This document shows positions 33,646-43,585 of a DNA stretch of 64,000 nucleotides, one piece after another (positions within the stretch are counted from its first letter, which is position 1; the number at the start of each line of letters is the position of its first letter). The notes under the pieces were generated by a model. It was given only the letters and a program-made list of their open reading frames with translations. It was not told where the DNA came from and did not search any database. The stretch spans positions 310,001 to 374,000 of the forward strand of contig NZ_JBLFEN010000003.1 in assembly GCF_047345485.1 (NCBI RefSeq), given 5' to 3'. A program made the position numbers and the translations under genes. The stretch is from Jejuia sp047345485 (lineage in GTDB: Bacteria > Bacteroidota > Bacteroidia > Flavobacteriales > Flavobacteriaceae).

Positions 33646-34935
33646 TTAAGATTCTTCTTTTTTTGTATTTTGTTTGTTTAATTGTTTCTTAATTTTTTTA
33701 ATAGCATTTTCAATTGATTTTTCTGGTTCTATAATATTATAAGCACCCCAAAATTCTGGGTCAGTAAAACCTGAAGTTTGTTCTGTTAATATAGATGTAG
33801 GTTTTAACGTCCTTTTACGAACTTTAGCTATTTTAGTTTTTGGTATTTCCCAGTCTGTAATAGCCATTTCGCTATTTAGGGTATATACACTATTAAATAA
33901 TTTCCCTTTCCAATTTACTTTAAAAGTTAAGCCTATGTTGCTATAAGCATACTGCCATTTCCCATTTTGAGTTCTATATTTTATTTTATAGGTAGCCTCT
34001 GTTGGGTATACATCTACTTTTCTTGGTTTTTTTCTAACAAATAGACTACTGGATAGTTCTTTATTTTTAACGTTTAAACTATAAGCTGCACTAGTAAGGG
34101 CTAAGGTTTGAGCATCAATGTATAACTTGCCGTAGTACATTGGTGTTTTTACGTTAGATTTTTGCTTAAAATTTACTACATACACTAAGTTTTTATTAAT
34201 ATTCGTAGAGTTTTCATAGTTAAAGTCGTAGTAGTCAATATCTTCCTCGTTAAAAATATACTCAGGATATTTTACTAAATCTGTATATAAGTTACTAAAA
34301 GGACCGCCTTGAAGTTTAAGGGCCAGGGTGTCTAGCTTTGAGTAATCTGTGTTTTTTCTAGATTTTATGAGCTCTATATGATCATTACGCACACTAGCAA
34401 ATGGTTGCCTATGTATTTGAACTATAGCCTCAGAAAGAGAAGCGTTTCGTCGTCTTTTCTTTATGGTTTCTCTATAAAACGCTGTTAACAACGCATTTTT
34501 ATCATTATAAGCGGCGCTTTTATTCTCTAATGTTTTTCTCACAAGTGTTTTAGCATCGTATTTTGGTGTGGCAGCAATACTTACGGTAGAGAGTTCTGTA
34601 ACGCTAGATGTTAAGTAAATTTTTTCATCAGTACTTAAGTCAACTATATTTAACAATTTTTTTTCGTACCCTAAATGTGTAATTACTAATTTTTCACCCA
34701 AATATTTATAAGGTATTTTAAGTAAAAATTCACCATCAGAATTAGTTACAGTACTAATATTAGAACCATCTACAACAATATCTGTAAATATTAAAGCGTC
34801 TTGCGTTTCTTTGTCAAATACTTTACCACTAATTTCTTTAATTGGATCGTTGTTTTGAGCATTTGTGGTGTATGCAATTAGCATTATAAACACAAATAGA
34901 TAAGATTTTAAATTTAAAAATGTGGTTGTTTTCAT
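33646..34935 (-). CDS. Secreted protein with carboxypeptidase-regulatory-like domain
   Basis: The 429-residue precursor has a signal peptide (about residues 1-26, ending TTNAQ), a carboxypeptidase-regulatory-like domain (about 33-115, EISGKVFDKETQDALIFTDIVV) and a beta-rich C-terminal region of about 300 residues with a lysine-rich end. This layout is common among Bacteroidota envelope proteins of unknown role. The longest frame begins at a TTG (34941); the ATG at 34935 is preferred. It lies 82 bp downstream of the di-haem peroxidase gene on the same strand. Confidence 0.8.
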   Translation of the reverse strand: MKTTTFLNLKSYLFVFIMLIAYTTNAQNNDPIKEISGKVFDKETQDALIFTDIVVDGSNISTVTNSDGEFLLKIPYKYLGEKLVITHLGYEKKLLNIVDLSTDEKIYLTSSVTELSTVSIAATPKYDAKTLVRKTLENKSAAYNDKNALLTAFYRETIKKRRRNASLSEAIVQIHRQPFASVRNDHIELIKSRKNTDYSKLDTLALKLQGGPFSNLYTDLVKYPEYIFNEEDIDYYDFNYENSTNINKNLVYVVNFKQKSNVKTPMYYGKLYIDAQTLALTSAAYSLNVKNKELSSSLFVRKKPRKVDVYPTEATYKIKYRTQNGKWQYAYSNIGLTFKVNWKGKLFNSVYTLNSEMAITDWEIPKTKIAKVRKRTLKPTSILTEQTSGFTDPEFWGAYNIIEPEKSIENAIKKIKKQLNKQNTKKEES

Positions 34936-35017
34936 AGTCAATTTATTTTAAATCTAAATTAAATAAAAACTCATGATTCTATGATAAAGAATAAATTTTT
35001 AACACAAATATTAACTT

Positions 35018-36868
35018 TTAATACACTAAGGTTCTGTCAGTTAGTGTTTTCATAAAGGCTATTACTGCATTTATTTCTTCTTGGTTTAAATCTAATGAGT
35101 CTGCAGGTAAAGTTTGGTAAGGTACATTAAGTCCCATACCTTGTCCGCCACCTAAATTATAAAACTCTAAAACCTCTTCTAAAGTATTAAAAGCCCCATT
35201 ATGCATATAGGGAGCTGTAAGTTCAATATTTCTTACTGAAGATGTTTTAAAAAAACCTCTTCTTTCTTCAACCTCATAAGGGTAATACATGCCAGGATCT
35301 TCATCTAAAATGGGATATTTAAAATTGGTATTTTTTGTAATACCTAAATTTTCAAATTCTGTTTCTTTGAATTTAGGCGGTACAGTGCCATTAAATGTAG
35401 GCGGAAAATGGCAGGTTGCACATGCAGCTTTTCCTGTAAAAAGATTAAATCCTTTAATTTCTTCTGTTGTCATAGTGCTTTCTAGATCTAGCATGTTTCT
35501 ATCAAACTTAGAGTCAAAAGGTGCTAAACTTCTAATGTAAGTGGCTATAGCATGTCTCACATTTTTGTTTGTAATTTTACCTTCATACAACATGTCAAAA
35601 GCCTTTGTATATTCTGGGTTATCTTTAACTCTTTTTTCTATAGTTATTAGATCTGTATGGAATTCGTCTTTATTATTTGTAACGCCAACAATTTGCCCTT
35701 CGAGGCCATCGCCTCTACCATCGTAAAAAAATGTTCTTTGGTAAACCGCATAAGATAGGGTTGGTGTATTACGTTGAAGTGTTACACCATTTCTTCCAAT
35801 AGCTAGTTTTTTACCATCTGTAAATGCCTTTTCACTAATATGGCAGGTAGCGCAACTCATATCGTTATTAATTGATAACGTTTTATCATTAAACAGTGTT
35901 TTTCCAAGTGCAATGCGCTCATCAGAAATAACAGGAGATCCTTGGGGCGAAAAGTGAGATAGATTAAAAAAGTCTTTTTGAAATAAATTTACGGCATAAG
36001 GATTTAGCGCAAAGTTCTCAGCCATTTCAATATCCCATTTTTTGAAGGCTTCAGTTAATAAGGCGAGTTGCTTATTTGTGTGGTTTTTAATAAAAGCGTA
36101 ACGATCTAAAGTTTCAAAAGTTTTAGATAATAATAGGTGTTCTGCTGCTTTAAATTCATCTAGTAACTGCTTGTAAATTTCAGTTTCTCCGTAAACATCT
36201 TCCATATATTGTAGAATGTTTTGTAAAGATTGATACACATGAGCAGATTCTTCTGTTGAATTTAATTGCATTGGAGAGTCAAAACCAGTGAGACCCTTTG
36301 TAGCAACTGTTATTATTTCATCTCTAACCATTTTAAAGTAATGCCTATCTTTTTGCTTATAGATAATATGGTTATGTGCCATAAAAGGCACTCTAGATTG
36401 TAAAAATATAAGTTGTAATTCGAGCTCTTTTTTATCTAAGCCATCCTCGTTATAAAGCAATTCTTCTACAACCTGTAAACTTTTGGGTTTAATTTTTTTA
36501 ATATCGGTATAATCCTCAGCATGCACAATAAGCAAATTCGGTCCGTTAATTGTTAGGTAGCTGTTATTATCAAAAGCAATCATAAATGGCTCTGCATATT
36601 TATACCATTTTCTTACTGTTTTAAAGATGGCTTTGTTGTCTTCTAAAGATTTTTCAGGATCTAATTTATTTAAGTAAGTAGATAAGCTATCTAAGTTACG
36701 TAAATAGTAGTCTCTTAAATCTTTAGTAAAAACCGAGTTAGTTTTTGTAGTTTCAATATCAACTAATTTAGTGTTGTTTTTACAAGACGAAATAGCTAGT
36801 ATTACAATTAGAAAGAGGAATCCTGCTTGGATTCCTCTTTTTATAGTATATGGATAATTACTTTGCAT
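35018..36868 (-). CDS. Di-haem cytochrome c peroxidase family lipoprotein (MauG/CcpA type)
   Basis: A 616-residue lipoprotein (lipobox LAISSC, about residues 22-27). The first 280 residues are helical and not recognised with certainty. The rest is a di-haem peroxidase: SCATCHISEKAFTDG and ACATCHFPPTFNG are the two CxxCH haem sites, and MHNGAFNTLEEVLEFYN is the typical C-terminal motif. It would reduce peroxide or oxidise a partner in the periplasm. The start codon lies 5 bp after the stop of the PhoX-like gene, so they share an operon. Confidence 0.88.
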   Translation of the reverse strand: MQSNYPYTIKRGIQAGFLFLIVILAISSCKNNTKLVDIETTKTNSVFTKDLRDYYLRNLDSLSTYLNKLDPEKSLEDNKAIFKTVRKWYKYAEPFMIAFDNNSYLTINGPNLLIVHAEDYTDIKKIKPKSLQVVEELLYNEDGLDKKELELQLIFLQSRVPFMAHNHIIYKQKDRHYFKMVRDEIITVATKGLTGFDSPMQLNSTEESAHVYQSLQNILQYMEDVYGETEIYKQLLDEFKAAEHLLLSKTFETLDRYAFIKNHTNKQLALLTEAFKKWDIEMAENFALNPYAVNLFQKDFFNLSHFSPQGSPVISDERIALGKTLFNDKTLSINNDMSCATCHISEKAFTDGKKLAIGRNGVTLQRNTPTLSYAVYQRTFFYDGRGDGLEGQIVGVTNNKDEFHTDLITIEKRVKDNPEYTKAFDMLYEGKITNKNVRHAIATYIRSLAPFDSKFDRNMLDLESTMTTEEIKGFNLFTGKAACATCHFPPTFNGTVPPKFKETEFENLGITKNTNFKYPILDEDPGMYYPYEVEERRGFFKTSSVRNIELTAPYMHNGAFNTLEEVLEFYNLGGGQGMGLNVPYQTLPADSLDLNQEEINAVIAFMKTLTDRTLVY

Positions 36869-36873
36869 ACAAA

Positions 36874-38469
36874 CTATCTTGGTAAACCAGTTATTTTGAA
36901 TAAGAATGAACCTTCTAAGTCTGAAAGGCCTTCTGCAATAGCTGTAGGATCGAAAAATGCTTTACCGTCTGCTCTTACAGCAGTATCAATTTTATCAAGT
37001 TCCCAACCATGAACTTGAACACCGCATATATAGGTAGGTTCAGCTGCTCCAATAATATCGGTAACATCTATCATACCTGTAATTTCCCATTTGCCGCCAC
37101 CGCCGTACTCTGGGTTATTATCTTCGTCGCACTCTAAAACAGTAGTAAGTGCACCAGTAGCAATATCATATTTGTATAATTTTGCCCAACCTTGAATAGC
37201 AGTGTTTTGATCAAAATACCCATTAGGATCTTCTTGAATGTAAACAAAGTTTTCTGTAACCAAAATATTATCAGGGCTATGGAAGCCGTCAGCTACACCA
37301 CCTACTTTGTCACCATCTAGTACACAAGTGATTTTACAATCTCCTGTAGGACTATCATCATTTAATTCTACCATGTAGATTCTTCCAAACGTAGTACCTC
37401 TTTTAGCTAAATCTGGATTGTCGCTTCTGTAGCGACCAGTAACACAGAAAAAGAATGTTCTTTCGTTATCAGCAGAACCTTTTCTCCAATCTATATCTTC
37501 AATTCTTTGGAAACCAATCACACCGGCATCTATAGCTTCTTGGTTTAATTCGTCTTTAGTTCTTTCTGTCATTTCTATCCACTCAGCATCATAAGCAACT
37601 CCTTCTGCCATACCCATTTCAAATAATAAGCCACCTTGTCCAGGTTCTGTTTCAACAGGGTTTTTACCTTTTAAAACAAAAAGATCGCCTCCAAATAAAT
37701 CTCCACGAGCACCTACATACATACCTAAGTGTCCTTCAGGATATGTGTTATTGCTATCGTCATCTCCTATAATAGCAACTGTTCTATTAGAATATGCATT
37801 TTTACCAATTACAACTGCATTTTCTGTAGACCATTCTCCCATAGCTGGAGATCTGGTTGCAAAAGACGCTAAATCTGCATCCTTAAAAGGATCTACAACG
37901 TATACACCTTGCGCTCCAGCACCTTGGCCAACCCATTCTCCACCAGAAAGATACATAGGGCCAAATCCATGTTCTGATTTAGAAATACCAGAACCAGAAC
38001 ACATGGCCGTAAATGCAGTAGCCGTAGAGTTTACAATATAATCACCTTCTAAAGGCTGTAAACTTTTATTCATTTTAATTCTGGCAATAGAGTAATCTCG
38101 TTCCAAATTAACAATGCAAGAGTACGTATCGTCTCCGTTATCAAACAAGGCACAACCATCAGTAAAGGAACCATATACAAATGTAGAGTCTGAAGGTAAA
38201 ATATCTGCAGATGTTAATAACATCTCTACATTTACAGATGCATCTAACACATCAAATACCTTATCTGCCGATACCACAGAACTTGTTAAAGGCGTTAGTG
38301 TTTCAGGAGTAAAATCTTCTCCATCCATACCATCCTGACCGTCTTGACCATCCATACCATCAACACCATCAATACCGTCTTTCCCATCCTCTATATCACA
38401 GCTAATTACTGATACAGGGATTATTGCTAAAGCAGTGACTAGTGATAAAAAGCTAAATAATTTTTTCAT
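36874..38469 (-). CDS. PhoX-like (DUF839) lipoprotein with collagen-like segment
   Basis: The 531-residue lipoprotein (VISC, Cys about 24) begins with a Gly-X-Y run (DGKDGIDGVDGMDGQDGQDG, about residues 29-50). The main part resembles the DUF839/PhoX propeller: GGDLFVLKG, FGRIYMVELND, HSPDNILVTENFVYIQEDPNG. PhoX enzymes release phosphate from organic phosphomonoesters using iron and calcium. It is followed by the di-haem peroxidase gene. Phased TAACA repeats lie upstream. Assignment as an active phosphatase is an inference; the metal ligands were not all checked. Confidence 0.65.
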   Translation of the reverse strand: MKKLFSFLSLVTALAIIPVSVISCDIEDGKDGIDGVDGMDGQDGQDGMDGEDFTPETLTPLTSSVVSADKVFDVLDASVNVEMLLTSADILPSDSTFVYGSFTDGCALFDNGDDTYSCIVNLERDYSIARIKMNKSLQPLEGDYIVNSTATAFTAMCSGSGISKSEHGFGPMYLSGGEWVGQGAGAQGVYVVDPFKDADLASFATRSPAMGEWSTENAVVIGKNAYSNRTVAIIGDDDSNNTYPEGHLGMYVGARGDLFGGDLFVLKGKNPVETEPGQGGLLFEMGMAEGVAYDAEWIEMTERTKDELNQEAIDAGVIGFQRIEDIDWRKGSADNERTFFFCVTGRYRSDNPDLAKRGTTFGRIYMVELNDDSPTGDCKITCVLDGDKVGGVADGFHSPDNILVTENFVYIQEDPNGYFDQNTAIQGWAKLYKYDIATGALTTVLECDEDNNPEYGGGGKWEITGMIDVTDIIGAAEPTYICGVQVHGWELDKIDTAVRADGKAFFDPTAIAEGLSDLEGSFLFKITGLPR

Positions 38470-38601
38470 AATTTTTTGATTGTTTTTAGTTATTATTTGA
38501 TGTCAAAATTATGATGAGAGTTAATAAAATTTGTTAACTAAATACTGTGGTTTTATTAAGTTAGAGTTAGCGGAAAGTTATCAATATTACTAGAATATTA
38601 C

Positions 38602-38634
38602 CACTGTTATTACAGTGTTAACAATTGTTATACT
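38602..38634. promoter_or_regulatory. Phased TAACA repeats and palindromes between the PhoX-like gene and bshC
   Basis: On the minus strand TAACA occurs three times with 10- and 11-bp spacing (starts at 38630, 38620 and 38609). The same stretch contains the perfect palindromes CACTGT-TATT-ACAGTG (38602-38617) and TAACAATTGTTA (38619-38630). Helical phasing suggests a response-regulator binding site, possibly for the PhoX-like gene; the rest of the 345-bp gap shows no gene. Confidence 0.4.
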
Positions 38635-38814
38635 AGTATTATTTTTATGTATTACAGTTAAATTTTTACTTGTATAATTAAGATGTTATTTACAGAGGTT
38701 TAAAAAAATAGTAAGGCTTTATATTATAAATTAAATTTTAAATAAACTGTTAACTTAATTTTTAGATTTTAAAAAATGTAATAACTGTATATTTACACGA
38801 CTATTAAGTGATAT

Positions 38815-40422
38815 ATGCAGCACGACTATTTACCATTTAAATCTACAGGTTATTTTTCATCTTTAATATGTGATTATTTAGATGAAAAACCTCAATTGCA
38901 TCAGTTTTATAATCGGTTTCCAACTTTAAAGGATTTTAAAGCTCAGATAGAAGAAAAGCGCAACTCTAAATCTGTGTCTCTATCGCATAGAAGTGTTTTA
39001 GTATCTGTTTTAGAACAGCAGTATAAAAACGTTGAGACATCAGACTTAACATTGCAGCATATTAAAAGCTTAAGTTCAGAAAACACCTTTACCATTACTA
39101 CAGGTCATCAATTAAATTTATTTACCGGACCACTTTATTTTCTTTATAAAATAGTTTCAGCCATAAATCTTTCAAAAGAATTAAAGGAGAATTACCCTAA
39201 CAATAATTTTGTGCCTGTATATTGGATGGCTACAGAAGATCATGATTTTGATGAAATAAATTACTTCAATTTTAAAGGTAAAAAGTTTCAATGGAATAGA
39301 AATACCAGTGGTGCAGTAGGAGAACTATCTACAAAAGGTTTAGATGATGTTTTAGAGTTATTCTCGCAAGATTTAGGAACAAGTAAAAATTCTGAAGATT
39401 TAAAAACACTTTTTGAAAACTCTTATATCAACCATGATAATTTAGCTGATGCTACACGTTATTTGGCAAATTCGTTATTTAAAAACTACGGTTTGGTAAT
39501 TATTGATGCGAATGATACCAATTTAAAGCGGTTGTTTGTTCCTTATATTGAAAAGGAGTTGGTTGATCAAACGTCATTTAACGCAGTTTCAAGCACTAAC
39601 AACGTTTTAGCAACTGTTTCGGATGATTACAAAATACAAGTGAATCCTAGAGAAATAAACTTATTTTATCTTACTAAAAATGTACGCGAACGTATCGTGT
39701 TTGAAGATGATGTTTTTAAGGTGTTACATACAGATATTACATGGCGTAAGGGTGAAATACTAAAAGAGCTATTAGAACATCCTGAACGGTTTTCTCCAAA
39801 TGTAATTATGCGCCCGTTGTATCAAGAAGTAATTTTACCTAATTTATGTTATATTGGTGGAGGCGGCGAGTTGGCCTATTGGATGCAATTAAAATCTTAT
39901 TTTGACAGTGTAGATGTTACCTTCCCTACAATTTTACTTAGAAATTCTGTATTGATTAAAACTGGAAAGCAAGCTGAAAAACTTCAAAAATTAAATATTT
40001 CAAACGAAGAACTTTTTTTAAAGCGAAATAGATTCATTAACCGTAAAGTGAGACAAATTTCTAATATTGATATAGATTTTTCTAAACAACAAGCAGCGTT
40101 ATTAAAACAGTTTAAAGATTTATATACACTAGCAGAACAGACCGATAAATCGTTTATAGGCGCAGTAAAAGCCCAAGAAGTAAAGCAACTAAAAGGGTTG
40201 AAGGCTTTAGAAAAACGGTTGTTAAAAGCGCAAAAACGAAAATTGTCTGATGAGGTGTCTAGAATGACCGAAATTCAAAAGGAATTATTTCCAAATGGTA
40301 GTTTGCAAGAGCGTAATGCCAATTTTTCTGAATTTTATTTGGAATATGGCGATTGTTTAATTCCTCATCTAATCAAAAACTTAGAGCCTTTACAAGGTGA
40401 GTTTTCTGTTTTAACGTTTTAA
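38815..40422 (+). CDS. bshC: Bacillithiol biosynthesis cysteine-adding enzyme BshC
   Basis: A 535-residue BshC. The typical blocks are TGHQLNLFTGPLYFLYKI (about residues 97-114), VPVYWMATEDHDFDEINYF (about 132-150) and IGGGGELAYWMQLKSYF (about 344-360). The enzyme joins cysteine to glucosaminyl-malate in the last step of bacillithiol synthesis. Length fits. The other bsh genes are not in the window. It indicates that this organism uses bacillithiol as a redox thiol, as many Bacteroidota do. Confidence 0.95.
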   Translation: MQHDYLPFKSTGYFSSLICDYLDEKPQLHQFYNRFPTLKDFKAQIEEKRNSKSVSLSHRSVLVSVLEQQYKNVETSDLTLQHIKSLSSENTFTITTGHQLNLFTGPLYFLYKIVSAINLSKELKENYPNNNFVPVYWMATEDHDFDEINYFNFKGKKFQWNRNTSGAVGELSTKGLDDVLELFSQDLGTSKNSEDLKTLFENSYINHDNLADATRYLANSLFKNYGLVIIDANDTNLKRLFVPYIEKELVDQTSFNAVSSTNNVLATVSDDYKIQVNPREINLFYLTKNVRERIVFEDDVFKVLHTDITWRKGEILKELLEHPERFSPNVIMRPLYQEVILPNLCYIGGGGELAYWMQLKSYFDSVDVTFPTILLRNSVLIKTGKQAEKLQKLNISNEELFLKRNRFINRKVRQISNIDIDFSKQQAALLKQFKDLYTLAEQTDKSFIGAVKAQEVKQLKGLKALEKRLLKAQKRKLSDEVSRMTEIQKELFPNGSLQERNANFSEFYLEYGDCLIPHLIKNLEPLQGEFSVLTF

Positions 40423-40489
40423 ATCTCAATCTTAATTCCATACTATAGTTTAAACAGCTTAATAGTAAATTTTAAAAATAGAATACAAA

Positions 40490-41863
40490 ATGCACAAAAT
40501 AGATATGGCTTTGGTGGAGATGACTATGGATGTCATGAAGTACGTCATAGACCGTCTATCAAACACAAAGCATAAAATTGGCAAACCAAAAAAAGAAGCA
40601 GAACTTAAAGCTTTGGTGGGTGAAACAATTACTGAACAAGGTATTGGTGGTGAAGAAGCTTTTAAGCTATGGCGAGAACATTTAACTAAATTTAATGTAC
40701 CAATAGACCACCCAAGGCATTTAGCATTTGTACCTGCTTCTCCTACCAGAGCAGCAGTTATGTTCGATTTGGTTACATCGGCTTCAAGTATTCATGGGGC
40801 ATATTGGATGGAAGGCGCAGGAGGCATATTTTGTGAGAATGAAGCTATGCGATGGATAGTATCATTAACGGGTTTACCAGAAGGTGCGTTTGGGGTTTTT
40901 ACAAGTGGAGGTACAGCAGCAAACTTATCATCTATTGTTACCGCAAGAGAATATTGGCGAAGCTTAAATGAGCGCAATACGGTTGAAAAAGGATTAATAA
41001 TTACATCTATTGGAGCACATTCTTCTATTAAAGCTATGGCAAAAGTAGCAGATATTGATGTGTTATTAGTTGATACTGAAGACCGACTTGAAAAGGCGGC
41101 TTTACAAAAAACTATTGATGATTTAACAATTCAACAAAGGCAGCGACTATTTGCTATTGTTGCTACAGGAGGCACAACCAATGCTGGTATTATAGATGAT
41201 TTAGAGGGTATAGCTGAAGTTTGTGACAAAGAAAAATTGTGGTTTCATGTTGATGCTGCTTATGGTGGAGGGGCTTTAGTTGCTGATTCTGTTAGGCATT
41301 TGTTTAAAGGTATAGAACAAGCAGATAGTATTACCATAGACCCACATAAATGGATGTTTTCGCCGTATGATTGCGGTGCGGTAATATATAAAAACCCAGA
41401 TTTAGCTAAGAAAGCCCATTCGCAACAAGGGTCTTATCTAGATATTTTTAAAGATGAAGGCGCTCATGGTTTTAATCCAACCGATTATCAAATACAGCTT
41501 ACACGTAGAGTTAGAGGATTACCTTTATGGTTTTCATTAGCAACTCATGGAACCGATAAGTATAAAGAAGCTGTAGAACGTGGCATTGAGCTTGCTCTAA
41601 TTGCTGGTAGAATGATTGATACAAAAACACATGTAGAATTAGTTCGCAAACCTAGTTTGTCTTGTGTGCTATACAGAAGAAAAGGATGGCACGCTGAGGA
41701 TTATAAACATTGGACATATGAAAATCATAAAAAAGGATTTGCTTTAGTTACTCCAACCAAATGGAAAACAGGTGCTACTTTCGAAACCGTATCGCGTTTT
41801 TGCTTTATCAATCCAGACACTACAGAATCTGATATTGAGGCTATTTTAGATTCTATGGCTTAA
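40490..41863 (+). CDS. Group II pyridoxal-phosphate-dependent decarboxylase
   Basis: The 457-residue enzyme belongs to the glutamate/aromatic/diaminobutyrate decarboxylase group: GVFTSGGTAANLSSI (about residues 133-147), HVDAAYGGGAL (about 255-265) and the PLP lysine in ITIDPHKWMFSPYDCGAVI (about 281-299). It would decarboxylate an amino acid to an amine; substrates such as aspartate, diaminobutyrate, glutamate or aromatic acids cannot be separated by eye. It follows bshC by 67 bp. Confidence 0.88.
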   Translation: MHKIDMALVEMTMDVMKYVIDRLSNTKHKIGKPKKEAELKALVGETITEQGIGGEEAFKLWREHLTKFNVPIDHPRHLAFVPASPTRAAVMFDLVTSASSIHGAYWMEGAGGIFCENEAMRWIVSLTGLPEGAFGVFTSGGTAANLSSIVTAREYWRSLNERNTVEKGLIITSIGAHSSIKAMAKVADIDVLLVDTEDRLEKAALQKTIDDLTIQQRQRLFAIVATGGTTNAGIIDDLEGIAEVCDKEKLWFHVDAAYGGGALVADSVRHLFKGIEQADSITIDPHKWMFSPYDCGAVIYKNPDLAKKAHSQQGSYLDIFKDEGAHGFNPTDYQIQLTRRVRGLPLWFSLATHGTDKYKEAVERGIELALIAGRMIDTKTHVELVRKPSLSCVLYRRKGWHAEDYKHWTYENHKKGFALVTPTKWKTGATFETVSRFCFINPDTTESDIEAILDSMA

Positions 41864-41952
41864 ACATAATGTGCTTTTATCTAATTAACAACTCGTTAAT
41901 AACCTATTCAAAAAAAAGTAGAAACCTAAATAGTAATTCTAAAATCAATTCC

Positions 41953-41960
41953 TATTTTTG
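41953..41960 (+). promoter_or_regulatory. -7 element (TATTTTTG) abutting the guaA start codon
   Basis: TATTTTTG ends only 3 bp before the guaA ATG at 41964. If used, transcription would begin at or beside the ATG and the mRNA would be leaderless. No TTG was found at 17-19 bp upstream. Confidence 0.4.
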
Positions 41961-41963
41961 CGC

Positions 41964-43499
41964 ATGCAACATGATAAGGTACTTATTTTAGACTTCGGTA
42001 GCCAATACACACAGCTTATTGCGCGTAGAGTTAGAGAACTCAACATTTACTCCGAAATTAAACCATTTAACAAAATTCCATCAAATTTAAATCAATACAA
42101 GGCAGTGATATTGTCTGGTAGTCCAAATTCCGTTAGAGGTGAAGACGCTTTACATCCAGATTTATCTGAGATTAGAAGTAAAAAACCAATGCTAGCTGTG
42201 TGTTATGGTGCACAATATTTAGCACATTTTTCTGGTGGTGAAGTAGCACCATCAAATACTAGAGAGTATGGAAGAGCTAATTTGTCATTTATAAAGAAAG
42301 GAGAATCTTTTTTTGATAAAGTAAAGTCTGATAGCCAAGTTTGGATGAGCCATAGTGATACTATTAAAGCGCTACCAACCAACGGTGTGCTTATAGCTAG
42401 TACACATGATGTTGAAAATGCAGCATATAGAATTGACGGAGAGGATACATATGCCATACAGTTTCATCCTGAAGTATACCATTCTAAAGATGGAAAACAG
42501 ATTTTAGAAAATTTTTTAGTACACATTGCAGGTTTACGACAAGATTGGACGCCGCAGTCATTTGTAGAAGAAACTGTAGAAGCGATTCAAGAAAAAGTAG
42601 GGAATGATAAAGTAGTATTAGGACTTTCTGGTGGTGTAGATTCTACAGTTGCTGCAGTATTGCTTAATAAAGCTATAGGTAAAAACCTGTATTGCATTTT
42701 TGTAAATAACGGTTTATTGCGTAAAAATGAATTTGAAAGCGTATTGAATCAATATGAAGGTATGGGACTTAACGTTAAAGGTGTTGATGCTTCCAAACGA
42801 TTTTTAGATGCTTTGGCCGGTATTGAAGACCCAGAGAAAAAACGAAAAGCTATTGGTAATGCGTTTATTGAAGTTTTTGATGATGAAGCTCATAAATTAG
42901 AAGATGTAAAATGGTTGGCACAGGGTACTATTTATCCAGATGTAATAGAGAGTGTGTCTGCTACTGGCGGGCCATCTGCAACTATAAAAAGTCATCATAA
43001 TGTAGGCGGATTACCAGATTTTATGAAGCTTAAAATTGTAGAGCCTTTACGTGCTATTTTTAAAGATGAAGTAAGGCGTGTTGGTAAAACTTTAGGTATA
43101 GATGCAGAATTATTGGGGCGTCATCCATTTCCCGGACCTGGCTTAGGTATTCGTATTTTAGGAGATATTACTGCCGAAAAAGTACGTATGCTTCAAGAAG
43201 TAGATTATATTTTTATAAAGGGATTAAAGGAATGGGGCTTGTACGACAAGGTTTGGCAAGCAGGTGCCATGTTATTACCAGTAAATAGCGTAGGCGTTAT
43301 GGGTGATGAGCGTACTTACGAAAAATGTGTAGCTTTACGTGCTGTAGAAAGTACGGATGGTATGACTGCCGACTGGGTAAACTTACCCTACGAGTTTTTA
43401 CAGAAAACATCAAATGAAATTATTAATAAAGTAAAAGGTGTAAACAGAGTGGTGTATGATATTAGCTCTAAACCACCTGCTACTATAGAGTGGGAGTAA
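41964..43499 (+). CDS. guaA: GMP synthase (glutamine-hydrolysing)
   Basis: A 511-residue GuaA with the class I glutaminase domain (LAVCYGAQYLAHF with the nucleophilic Cys, and IQFHPEVYHS), the ATP pyrophosphatase domain (VLGLSGGVDSTVAAV, about residues 215-229) and the C-terminal dimerisation domain ending RVVYDISSKPPATIEWE. It turns XMP into GMP. The frame is open two codons further to a TTG (41958), but the ATG at 41964 is preferred. A type B structured repeat follows. Confidence 0.97.
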   Translation: MQHDKVLILDFGSQYTQLIARRVRELNIYSEIKPFNKIPSNLNQYKAVILSGSPNSVRGEDALHPDLSEIRSKKPMLAVCYGAQYLAHFSGGEVAPSNTREYGRANLSFIKKGESFFDKVKSDSQVWMSHSDTIKALPTNGVLIASTHDVENAAYRIDGEDTYAIQFHPEVYHSKDGKQILENFLVHIAGLRQDWTPQSFVEETVEAIQEKVGNDKVVLGLSGGVDSTVAAVLLNKAIGKNLYCIFVNNGLLRKNEFESVLNQYEGMGLNVKGVDASKRFLDALAGIEDPEKKRKAIGNAFIEVFDDEAHKLEDVKWLAQGTIYPDVIESVSATGGPSATIKSHHNVGGLPDFMKLKIVEPLRAIFKDEVRRVGKTLGIDAELLGRHPFPGPGLGIRILGDITAEKVRMLQEVDYIFIKGLKEWGLYDKVWQAGAMLLPVNSVGVMGDERTYEKCVALRAVESTDGMTADWVNLPYEFLQKTSNEIINKVKGVNRVVYDISSKPPATIEWE

Positions 43500-43585
43500 C
43501 TCAGTTTTTAGTGATTAAGTAAGCTGGAGGCAGTAGCAGAAAACCCAGTGCTTAATCCTTTAGACTGAAAACTGCAGACTGATTT

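Noticed and set aside
36827..37012. Plus-strand frames inside the peroxidase and PhoX-like genes
   Set aside because: They are opposite-strand shadows of well-supported genes with no start context or recognisable product.
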